From positions 1 to 23,194 of the forward strand of contig JAFUUB010000075.1 in the NCBI GenBank assembly GCA_017483985.1: DNA of 23,194 nucleotides, read 5' to 3'. Below the pieces are notes generated by a model. It saw only the letters and a program-made list of their open reading frames with translations, searched no databases and was not told the DNA's origin. Both the position numbers and the translations under genes were made by a program. Each line of letters starts with the position of its first letter. Position 1 is the stretch's first letter. This stretch comes from Bacteroidales bacterium. GTDB lineage: Bacteria > Bacteroidota > Bacteroidia > Bacteroidales > UBA932. This document shows, one piece after another, positions 1-5,731 of the stretch.

Positions 1-292
1 CTATGTGGGCGAAGGCGAGGACCATCCCGGCCTGTTGCGCCGGTGCCTGCGCATCGCCCCGGACGAGATCCACAGGATCCGCCCGGACCAGGCGATGCAA
101 CCCGGCGGGCAGCGCCGCTACCGCGTGCGCATCCGTTACCGCCAACCCCTGCAGGACGCCACGCTCGTGATGCGGGAGAGCGGCCTGTACATCCTCTTCG
201 ACAGGCCGCAGCGCAGCATCACCGCAGGGCAGTTCGCCGCATGGTACGCCCCCGACGGCGAGATGCTCGGCAGCGGCGTCATCTCGCGATAG
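1..292 (+). CDS. mnmA: tRNA-specific 2-thiouridylase MnmA, 3' end only
   Basis: This is the C-terminal part (about 97 codons) of a reading frame that enters from the left edge and stops with TAG at 290-292. The visible protein matches the C-terminal beta-barrel domain of MnmA: a VRIRYRQ segment near the middle, then FDRPQRSITAGQFAAWY and a final LGSGVI. The family pattern is roughly K-I-R-Y-R-Q, then F-x-x-P-Q-R-A-x-T-P-G-Q and L-G-G-G-x-I. MnmA thiolates U34 in the wobble position of Lys, Glu and Gln tRNAs in the cytoplasm. The catalytic ATP-pyrophosphatase domain and active cysteines lie outside the window and cannot be checked. A GTG at 5 is in frame but is an internal valine, not a start. 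A hairpin at 317-362 follows the stop. Confidence 0.88.
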   Translation, partial: YVGEGEDHPGLLRRCLRIAPDEIHRIRPDQAMQPGGQRRYRVRIRYRQPLQDATLVMRESGLYILFDRPQRSITAGQFAAWYAPDGEMLGSGVISR

Positions 293-316
293 AAAGCACC
301 ACCTCATTTTCAAGCA

Positions 317-362
317 GTTACGAATCAACCCTCGGTTTATTATCCGAAGGTTGATTTGCAAC
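317..362 (+). terminator. Long imperfect hairpin after mnmA, abutting the next start codon
   Basis: AATCAACC (323-330) pairs fully with GGTTGATT (349-356). Inside it, TCGG (332-335) pairs with CCGA (344-347) across one C/A mismatch, leaving an 8-base AT-rich loop. Outside it, pairing continues with one G-U pair and one mismatch to GTT (317-319) and AAC (360-362). It is a plausible terminator for mnmA although no long T tract follows. Its last base directly precedes the ATG at 363, so it could also hide the translation start of the next gene. Confidence 0.6.
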
Positions 363-1304
363 ATGCTGATAGTCAATGCGGTTATTCTTTCGCTTCCAGC
401 CTGCTCCGGCTGCAGCGAACCGAGCCGGCACCAGCTCTACCGCACCGCCCTCGCCGAGCAGCGGCAGGCGGAGCAGGCGCTTGCCGACCGCGACACGGTG
501 CAGGCGCTCCGGCATCTGCGCCACGCATACGTCCATTTCGTGGACAGCGACCACCCGGAACGCTGGCGGCAGACCCTGACCGGCATCCATCTGCTGGAGG
601 TATCCCTGCAGCACGGTCCCTACGCGATCAAGAGCCACAACCCGGTGGGAGAACTGGCCGATTCCTATGACAGCATGGCCCTGATCCAGCAGCATGCCGA
701 CCAGACCCGGACGTGGCTGCATGTCTCGTTGCTGCTTGCAACCGGCATCCTGCTGCTCCTTGCGGGCGGCGCAGCCCTGCTGGTCTCGTTCCAGCGCCGG
801 CGACGCCTCGAAGCCGAGAACCAGCTGCTGCAGGCCAAATGGGAACTCGACCGGCAGCAAACGCGTCTTTCTGCCCTGCAAGCCGGCGCCGCAACACCCG
901 CCCTAACCCTGGCGCTCCGGTCCTACGAACAGCTCTGCAGCCGTTACGAACCGGACGGCGACAACGCCGCCCTGCTGCGGGAGTTCCGCCAGCAGATGGC
1001 GGACCTGCGCAACGGGACGGCGTTTGCCGCGGACCTGGAGACGACCCTGGAAGCCGCTTGTCCGGGGCTTCCGCAACGGATCCGCGAACTCCCCGGCCTG
1101 CGGGAAGACGAGCGCAGGCTGCTGCGATACCTCGCCGCAGGGTTCCCGACCTACCTCATCGCGGCAGCGACCGGCCGGACACGCGCGGCCGTCAACATGC
1201 AGGTGTCCCGCCTGCGCGGCCGCATCGCGTCGGCGGACGAGCAGACACAGGCGCTCCTGCTCCCCTTCTTCGATGCCCGCCGGCCCGGACGTCCCCGCAG
1301 ATAG
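363..1304 (+). CDS. Single-pass membrane protein with C-terminal helix-turn-helix (putative membrane-bound regulator)
   Basis: I do not recognise a named gene. The 313-residue protein has a short hydrophobic N-terminus with lipobox-like cysteines (LPAC, then SGC, around residues 11-17). A periplasmic-looking alpha-helical stretch follows (about 20-115), then one strong membrane helix (about 118-143) ended by FQRRRR, a probable coiled coil (144-172), and a C-terminal helix-turn-helix (about 245-288). The last of these resembles a LuxR/sigma-region-4 type, with LREDERRLLRYLAAGF then MQVSRLRGRI. Bacteroidota encode many larger proteins with TPR repeats, a membrane helix, a coiled coil and an HTH; this looks like a short version in which the periplasmic TPR array is lost or reduced. 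ATG 363 is preferred to TTG 351, which lies inside a hairpin. The N-terminus lacks the usual basic residues, so the true start is uncertain. A DNA target cannot be inferred. Confidence 0.7.
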   Translation: MLIVNAVILSLPACSGCSEPSRHQLYRTALAEQRQAEQALADRDTVQALRHLRHAYVHFVDSDHPERWRQTLTGIHLLEVSLQHGPYAIKSHNPVGELADSYDSMALIQQHADQTRTWLHVSLLLATGILLLLAGGAALLVSFQRRRRLEAENQLLQAKWELDRQQTRLSALQAGAATPALTLALRSYEQLCSRYEPDGDNAALLREFRQQMADLRNGTAFAADLETTLEAACPGLPQRIRELPGLREDERRLLRYLAAGFPTYLIAAATGRTRAAVNMQVSRLRGRIASADEQTQALLLPFFDARRPGRPRR

Positions 1305-1340
1305 GGGGTCACTGTGGGTAAATCCTCCCACAGTAACCTC
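1305..1340 (+). terminator. Stem-loop after the membrane HTH gene
   Basis: GGTCACTGTGGG (1307-1318) pairs with CCCACAGTAACC (1327-1338) with a single C/A mismatch around an 8-base loop; the outer bases 1305-1306 can add a G-C and a G-U pair with 1339-1340. The hairpin begins at the base after the stop codon. No T tract follows, so it may act as a 3' stabiliser or a weak terminator. Confidence 0.55.
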
Positions 1341-1424
1341 AGAATAATGGCAACGGGACCCGCCTCCAGGCCACTCCTCTCGATCCATACGCCCCTCAAA
1401 ATGCAAACGGACCCTTTCCCCCCA

Positions 1425-1455
1425 TTGCAGCCGTATCGGAATTGACCTAACTTTG
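1425..1455 (+). promoter_or_regulatory. Bacteroidota-type promoter of the beta-propeller gene
   Basis: The -7 element TAACTTTG (1448-1455) fits the consensus TAnnTTTG. A TTG at 1425-1427 sits 20 bases upstream, matching the usual -33 spacing. The ATG at 1479 follows 23 bases downstream. This is the best two-part promoter match in the window. Confidence 0.75.
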
Positions 1456-1478
1456 TACCGGAACGAACCACAACGATC

Positions 1479-2603
1479 ATGAAAAGCAGAATCCCCCTTT
1501 CAGCCCTCCCCTTGCTGCTCCTGATGATGGCCTGCGGCCAAAACACAAAGGTGACCGGCCTCGTGCCTGTCGAACGGACAGACAGTCCGGCCGCCCTCCT
1601 GCAAGCCGTACAAAGCATCGAACTCATCCCGCTGGAGTCCCGGCCGGGAGAGATCGTCGGCCCCGCAGCCGAGCTCGACACAGACGGTTCATCGTGGATC
1701 CTGGCCGACAAGCGGCCGGAGCCGGCCATCTTCCGCTTTGACGCCCGGGGCCACTTCCAGAACAGGATCGGACACCAAGGCAACGGCCCGGGAGAATACA
1801 CGACGATACAAAGTACCCAGCTCCAGGATGGCAGGCTCACCGTCTTCAGCATGCCCGACCTCATCCTGCATTACAGCCTCGACGGGACGCTTCTCTCCCA
1901 AGAAAACAGGGAGGGGCTCCGGCTCCAGTCCGTCTGCGTACACGAAGGAATCCTGACCTACCGGGGCTATGGGGCGGGAAGCCCTGCGCGCGTGGACCTG
2001 CTCTCCGAGGCCGGGGACAAATCCTTCCTCGAATCGGATGTGAAGCTCATCAACATGATGCCGAACGGCCCTATCTTCACGCAGGAAGGTCCGGTCACCT
2101 ATTTCACAGACAGCTACAACCCGGTCATCTACGCCTACGAAGCGGGAACGGTCCGGCCGGAGGTCACCTTCGACTTCGGGAAATACGCGCTCGGCGAGAG
2201 GTTCTACCAGTTCGACGATGCCTTCGCCGCGGCGGAATACATGATGTCGCTGCCCGACGGATTCGCCATCATCCAGCGGTACCTGCGCGGCGGTGACTAC
2301 CAGTTCATGGAGGCTTTCATCCAGCAGGACATGCAGACGGACGCCTGCTACGGGATCTGCCGGGGCCGGGAATGGACCTGGTTCTCGCTGGGCAAACCGG
2401 GAGAATCCCCCTTCGCCGCCTCCCTGCGCCTGCTGGACGGAGACCGGCTCTGCTGCCTGCTGGACGCAGGCCTGCTCTGCAGCGCCGACCACGGCCTGGG
2501 CGGACCGCTGGCCGCCCTGGCCGGGAAGATTGTCAATCCGGAAGTCCTGGACGGCATCCAGCCGGATGACAATCCCGTCATCGCCGTCATCCACCTCAAA
2601 TAG
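1479..2603 (+). CDS. Six-bladed beta-propeller lipoprotein (DUF5128-like)
   Basis: The 374-residue protein starts with a basic n-region, a hydrophobic stretch and a lipobox-like end (LLLMMAC, cysteine near residue 19), so it is probably lipidated and exported. The mature part opens with a conserved pattern seen in Bacteroidota six-bladed propeller proteins: IELIPLES, then a blade with W-I-L-A-D, I-F-R-F-D-x-x-G and the motif IGHQGNGPGEY (about residues 99-109). Further blades of similar spacing follow to the end. Such proteins are abundant in Bacteroidales, often near regulators or SusC/D systems, but have no common biochemical role; surface or periplasmic ligand binding is an inference. The ATG at 1479 is supported by the promoter at 1425-1455. 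The gene probably forms its own unit, since another -7 box precedes the next gene. Confidence 0.75.
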   Translation: MKSRIPLSALPLLLLMMACGQNTKVTGLVPVERTDSPAALLQAVQSIELIPLESRPGEIVGPAAELDTDGSSWILADKRPEPAIFRFDARGHFQNRIGHQGNGPGEYTTIQSTQLQDGRLTVFSMPDLILHYSLDGTLLSQENREGLRLQSVCVHEGILTYRGYGAGSPARVDLLSEAGDKSFLESDVKLINMMPNGPIFTQEGPVTYFTDSYNPVIYAYEAGTVRPEVTFDFGKYALGERFYQFDDAFAAAEYMMSLPDGFAIIQRYLRGGDYQFMEAFIQQDMQTDACYGICRGREWTWFSLGKPGESPFAASLRLLDGDRLCCLLDAGLLCSADHGLGGPLAALAGKIVNPEVLDGIQPDDNPVIAVIHLK

Positions 2604-2629
2604 GCATCCACCTTTTGCGGAGAATTGCG

Positions 2630-2637
2630 TAATTTTG
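2630..2637 (+). promoter_or_regulatory. -7 promoter element of the flavodoxin gene
   Basis: TAATTTTG fits TAnnTTTG and lies 29 bases before the ATG at 2667. No clear TTG is found at the -33 position. The 9-mer TTTTGCGGA occurs at 2613-2621 and again at 2633-2641, overlapping this box. Confidence 0.6.
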
Positions 2638-2666
2638 CGGAAAAGTTGTTTTTTTACCGCAAAACC

Positions 2667-3206
2667 ATGAAGAAGATCCTTTTGCTTACCACCCTCTGCG
2701 CCCTCGCCCTGACGGGCTGCGCGCAGAAACAGGAGAAGACCCTGGTCGCCTATTTCTCCGCGACCGGCACCACCGCCAAAGTAGCCGCCAACCTCGCCGA
2801 AGCGACGGGCGCGACCCTGTATGAAATCAAGCCGGAGACCCGCTACACGGCCGCCGACCTGGACTGGAACGACCAGCAGTCCCGCAGCACGATCGCGATG
2901 AAGGACCCGGCCGCCCGCCCGGCCATCGTGAAGGACCTGCAGGACGCCGCTTCCTACAGCACCATCTACGTCGGATTCCCGGTCTGGTGGGGCACCGCAC
3001 CGCGCGAGGTCAACACCTTCCTGGAGGCTTATGACTTCTCCGGCAAGACCGTGATCCTGTTTGCCACCTCCGGCGGCAGCGACCTCTCGCAGGCCAACGC
3101 CGAGTTCAAGGCCGGCTACCCGGCCCTCATCTGGAAGGACGGCAAGGTCCTCGCGAACGAATCCTCCGTGGAGGATCTCCAGGCCTGGGTCGCTTCCCTG
3201 CAGTAG
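2667..3206 (+). CDS. Flavodoxin-fold lipoprotein (flavodoxin_4-like)
   Basis: The 179-residue protein opens with MKKILLLTTL and a lipobox LTGC (cysteine 18), so it is predicted to be a lipoprotein. The mature part is a compact flavodoxin domain: the FMN phosphate loop YFSATGTT (29-36) after a first beta strand, FPVWWGTAPREV (about 104-115), and FATSGGS (132-138) after another strand. This resembles the short flavodoxin_4 family, which binds FMN and takes part in electron transfer or NAD(P)H-dependent reductions; the partner here is unknown. Start choice: an upstream in-frame ATG at 2625 would add 14 residues ahead of a typical signal peptide and lies upstream of the promoter element, so ATG 2667 is preferred. 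The stop codon directly abuts the stop codon of the convergent peptidase gene with no base between. Confidence 0.82.
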   Translation: MKKILLLTTLCALALTGCAQKQEKTLVAYFSATGTTAKVAANLAEATGATLYEIKPETRYTAADLDWNDQQSRSTIAMKDPAARPAIVKDLQDAASYSTIYVGFPVWWGTAPREVNTFLEAYDFSGKTVILFATSGGSDLSQANAEFKAGYPALIWKDGKVLANESSVEDLQAWVASLQ

Positions 3207-3902
3207 CTACCTGCGGAGCTCCCGCACCGGGAAGGTGAAATAGGTGTCGGGATACGGCTCTTCGGACAGGGTAAAGTGCCACCACTCGCTGTCGATCGGC
3301 TTGAAGCCGTGGCGCAGCATCGCCTCGCGGAGGATCATCCGGTTGGCATACTGCTCCGGCGTGATCTCCGTATAATCCGGATGGGACTCCTCGCCGAACC
3401 AGTCGAAGGTCCCGCCCATGTCCAGTTCCTTCTCCGACGCCATGTCAAACAGAGTCAGGTCCACCGTGGAACCACGGGTGTGGCCTGACTTTTCTGCGAT
3501 ATAATCCTGTTCGAACAGGAGGCTCTTGTCCACGTCCGGGTAGAAATAGCGCTTCATGGCGGTGTCCGTGACGTTGGACGCCCAGCGGACGAAATGGTCC
3601 ACGGCGCGCTGGGGACGGTAGGCATCGTAGATCTTGAGCCTGTAGCCCTGCCGCATCACGTCGTCGCTGACGGCCTTGAGGCTGTCGGCGGCGCGGCGCG
3701 TCAGCAGCGCCGTCGGCTGCTCGTAGCCGTCGATGCGGGCCCCCACGAAATTGTAGGTGCCATGGTAACGGATCTCCAGGATGGCATCCGGCACGACGTC
3801 CGTGATATTGACGAAATCGCGGCTGTCCGCAGCGGGGTCCGGCCGGCAGCCGGGCAGGCAGAGCGCCAGGCAGGCGGCGCAGAGCAGGAAGTACCTTTTC
3901 AT
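3207..3902 (-). CDS. D-alanyl-D-alanine dipeptidase, VanX/DdpX type (M15D), lipoprotein
   Basis: The 231-residue protein has a signal peptide ending in LPGC (cysteine 19), then a complete M15D peptidase domain. The zinc motif SGHTRGSTVDLTL supplies H141 and D148, and the terminal EWWHF supplies catalytic E206 and zinc ligand H209; R96 in DAYRPQRA corresponds to the conserved arginine of VanX. The family cleaves the D-Ala-D-Ala dipeptide. In an exported lipoprotein this more likely serves peptidoglycan turnover or recycling of released dipeptide than vancomycin resistance, for which no other genes (vanH, vanA) are present. The ATG at 3902 is chosen over a GTG six codons upstream, which overlaps the -7 box. 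It is transcribed divergently from the metallophosphoesterase. Confidence 0.88.
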   Translation of the reverse strand: MKRYFLLCAACLALCLPGCRPDPAADSRDFVNITDVVPDAILEIRYHGTYNFVGARIDGYEQPTALLTRRAADSLKAVSDDVMRQGYRLKIYDAYRPQRAVDHFVRWASNVTDTAMKRYFYPDVDKSLLFEQDYIAEKSGHTRGSTVDLTLFDMASEKELDMGGTFDWFGEESHPDYTEITPEQYANRMILREAMLRHGFKPIDSEWWHFTLSEEPYPDTYFTFPVRELRR

Positions 3903-3919
3903 CTTCGGCGTATTTTTCA

Positions 3920-3937
3920 CAAAAATACGTATTTTTG
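3920..3937. promoter_or_regulatory. Perfect 18-bp palindrome formed by two divergent -7 elements
   Basis: CAAAAATACGTATTTTTG is its own reverse complement. Read on the plus strand, TATTTTTG (3930-3937) fits TAnnTTTG and faces the metallophosphoesterase gene. Read on the minus strand, the same 8-mer (3927-3920) faces the dipeptidase gene. The two boxes are separated by only 2 bp. Neither direction shows a clear TTG at the -33 position. Confidence 0.65.
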
Positions 3938-3963
3938 CGCTGTTTTACCGCTTTCCCTGCACT

Positions 3964-5046
3964 ATGCGCAATGGCATGTTTCCGCTGATCCTGATCTTCC
4001 TGCTGGGCTGCATCGCCTGGACGGCCTGGCGGTTCTGGCAGATCCTCCCCTTCTCCGGCTGGGGGAAAAGCCTGTGCGTCAGCCTCTATATCCTGTGTTT
4101 CCTGGTCATCTTCCCGCACTTCGCCTGGGGCGACCGGATGCCGATGTGGCTGGCCACGGCCACCTACGAGGCCGGCACGTCCTGGATGATCTTCTTCGTG
4201 TACGCCCTGCTGCTCTTCGCGCTGCTCGCGCTCGGGCGCCTGGTGCACCTGGTGCCCGCCTCCTTCCTGAAGGACTCGGCGGCAGGTAGCTGCACGGTGC
4301 TGGGCATCCTCACGGTCCTGCTGGTCTGCGGCCACCTCCACTACCGCCACAAATACCGCGAAGTCATCGACATCCAGACGGAAAAACCTTTGGATAAGCC
4401 CCTGACGCTCGTGCTGGCGAGCGACCTGCACGCCGGCTACCACAACCGCGCGAAGGAACTGTCCCGCTGGGTGGAGCTCATCAACGCAGAGCAGCCCGAC
4501 CTGGTCCTGTTCGGCGGCGACCTGCTGGACGGCGCCTTGCGTCCGGTGCGCGAAGGGCGCTACGACGAGGTCTTCCGCCGCATCCAGGCACCGGTCTACG
4601 CCTGCCTGGGCAACCATGAATTCATTGCCGGCCGCGAAGGTGCGGAGGCGTTCTACCGCCAGGCCGGCATCCATCTCCTGAAAGACAGCACCGCTACCGC
4701 CTGCGGCATCCGCCTTGTCGGCCGGGACGACCGAAGCAACCCACGCCGCCTTCCGCTCGCGCGCCTCGCCCCGCCGGACAGCCTTTTCACCCTGCTGCTG
4801 GACCACCAGCCCTACCACCTCGAAGAGGCCGAGGCGGCCGGGATCGATTTCCAGTTCAGCGGCCACACCCACCACGGCCAGATCTGGCCCGGCAACTGGA
4901 TCACGGACGCCATGTACGAGAAGGCCTTCGGGCCGCACCAATGCGGCCGGACCCGCTACTACGTGAGTTCCGGACTCGGCCTCTGGGGCGGCAAGTTCCG
5001 CATCGGCACCCGTTCCGAATACCTCGTCCTGCATATCCACAACTGA
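3964..5046 (+). CDS. Membrane-anchored metallophosphoesterase (YkuE/YaeI-like)
   Basis: The 360-residue protein begins with about four membrane helices (around residues 5-25, 35-52, 70-92 and 108-123), then a soluble calcineurin-like phosphoesterase domain. All family metal-binding motifs are visible: SDLHAG (D154, H156), GGDLLDG (D186), LGNHE (N217, H218), DHQP (H281) and SGHTHHGQ (H301, H303). Related proteins act as membrane-associated phosphodiesterases or pyrophosphatases, for example on UDP-diacylglucosamine or phospholipids; the substrate here is unknown. The open frame extends upstream to 3781, but that part runs antisense to the dipeptidase gene and is upstream of the -7 box; ATG 3964 (or ATG 3976) gives a natural membrane start. 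The neighbouring dipeptidase suggests a cell-envelope theme. Confidence 0.85.
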   Translation: MRNGMFPLILIFLLGCIAWTAWRFWQILPFSGWGKSLCVSLYILCFLVIFPHFAWGDRMPMWLATATYEAGTSWMIFFVYALLLFALLALGRLVHLVPASFLKDSAAGSCTVLGILTVLLVCGHLHYRHKYREVIDIQTEKPLDKPLTLVLASDLHAGYHNRAKELSRWVELINAEQPDLVLFGGDLLDGALRPVREGRYDEVFRRIQAPVYACLGNHEFIAGREGAEAFYRQAGIHLLKDSTATACGIRLVGRDDRSNPRRLPLARLAPPDSLFTLLLDHQPYHLEEAEAAGIDFQFSGHTHHGQIWPGNWITDAMYEKAFGPHQCGRTRYYVSSGLGLWGGKFRIGTRSEYLVLHIHN

Positions 5047-5122
5047 CCGGCCGGCCGATGCGGGACATGGGTAGGATAACAGTTTCAAGCGGGGAAAATG
5101 GCGGTTTTTCCGCAGATTTATG

Positions 5123-5130
5123 TAAATTTG
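5123..5130 (+). promoter_or_regulatory. -7 promoter element of the glutathione peroxidase unit
   Basis: TAAATTTG matches TAnnTTTG and lies 22 bases before the ATG at 5153. No convincing -33 TTG is present at 19-21 bases upstream. Confidence 0.62.
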
Positions 5131-5152
5131 CGAGATTAACCGATTATCACTC

Positions 5153-5701
5153 ATGGCAAACGTTTATGATTTCTCCCTGCCCGCCAAGAAAGGCGGCGAA
5201 GTGAAGCTCTCGGAATACCGGGGCAAGGTCCTCCTCATCGTCAATTCCGCCACCGGCTGCGGCTTCACCCCGCAGTACGAAGACCTCGAAGCCATGTATG
5301 GCCGCCTCAAGGCCCGGGGATTCGAGATCCTCGACATCCCCTGCGACCAGTTCGGCCACCAGGCCCCCGGCTCCGACGACGAGATTACCGAATTCTGCAC
5401 GATGAAGTTCGGCACCGACTTCCCGCAGTTCAAGAAATCCGAGGTCAACGGCCCCGGCGAACTCCCCCTCTACACCTGGCTCAAGGCCCAGAAAGGCTTC
5501 GAATCCTTCGATGCCGACAACAAGCTGACCCCGCTCCTCGAGCAGATGTTCGACAAGGCCGATCCCGACTGGCGCACCAAGAGTGACATCAAGTGGAACT
5601 TCACCAAGTTCCTCGTCAACCGCGACGGCGAAGTGGTCGCCCGCTTCGAGCCCACCAAGGACATGGGTGCCGTCGAGGAATGTGTCAAAGCCATCCTGTA
5701 A
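5153..5701 (+). CDS. Glutathione peroxidase family protein (thioredoxin fold)
   Basis: The 182-residue protein covers the whole family length with no signal peptide, so it should be cytoplasmic. The peroxidatic cysteine is C36 in ATGCGFTPQY; the family's catalytic glutamine is Q70 in PCDQFGHQAPG, and the tryptophan-asparagine pair is W148-N149 in KWNFTKFLV. These four form the catalytic tetrad. Bacterial enzymes of this kind usually use thioredoxin to reduce hydrogen peroxide and lipid hydroperoxides. C64 in IPCDQFG and C82 are candidates for a resolving cysteine. The usual N in the CNQFG motif is D65 here, and the usual SKCG is TGCG. It is the first gene of a probable two-gene unit with the DUF362 protein 30 bases downstream. 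Confidence 0.92.
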   Translation: MANVYDFSLPAKKGGEVKLSEYRGKVLLIVNSATGCGFTPQYEDLEAMYGRLKARGFEILDIPCDQFGHQAPGSDDEITEFCTMKFGTDFPQFKKSEVNGPGELPLYTWLKAQKGFESFDADNKLTPLLEQMFDKADPDWRTKSDIKWNFTKFLVNRDGEVVARFEPTKDMGAVEECVKAIL

Positions 5702-5710
5702 GTCATTATC

Positions 5711-5727
5711 AAGAAGAAGAAGAAGAA
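5711..5727 (+). repeat. AAG trinucleotide repeat just before the DUF362 start codon
   Basis: Five consecutive AAG units followed by AA occupy 17 of the 30 bases between the glutathione peroxidase stop and the ATG at 5732. The tract ends 4 bases before the ATG, at the place where a ribosome would load. A purine-rich leader may help translation start in a group that seldom uses Shine-Dalgarno pairing. Confidence 0.85.
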
Positions 5728-5731
5728 TACC

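Noticed and set aside
3207..3902. Vancomycin-resistance gene cluster suggested by the VanX-like peptidase
   Set aside because: No VanA/B ligase, VanH dehydrogenase or VanRS regulator is present, and an exported lipoprotein form fits peptidoglycan recycling better.
3781..3963. N-terminal extension of the metallophosphoesterase by 61 codons
   Set aside because: It lies antisense to the dipeptidase N-terminus and upstream of the -7 box; ATG 3964 gives a standard membrane start.
5047..5070. GC-rich palindrome CCGGCCGGCC after the metallophosphoesterase as a terminator
   Set aside because: The self-complementary run has no usable loop and no T tract follows, so it cannot be told from ordinary GC-rich sequence.
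3445..5154. A 569-codon open frame on the minus strand under the metallophosphoesterase gene
   Set aside because: Its sequence is low in complexity, it overlaps parts of two clear genes (dipeptidase and phosphoesterase) in another frame, and the metallophosphoesterase motifs on the plus strand are complete.
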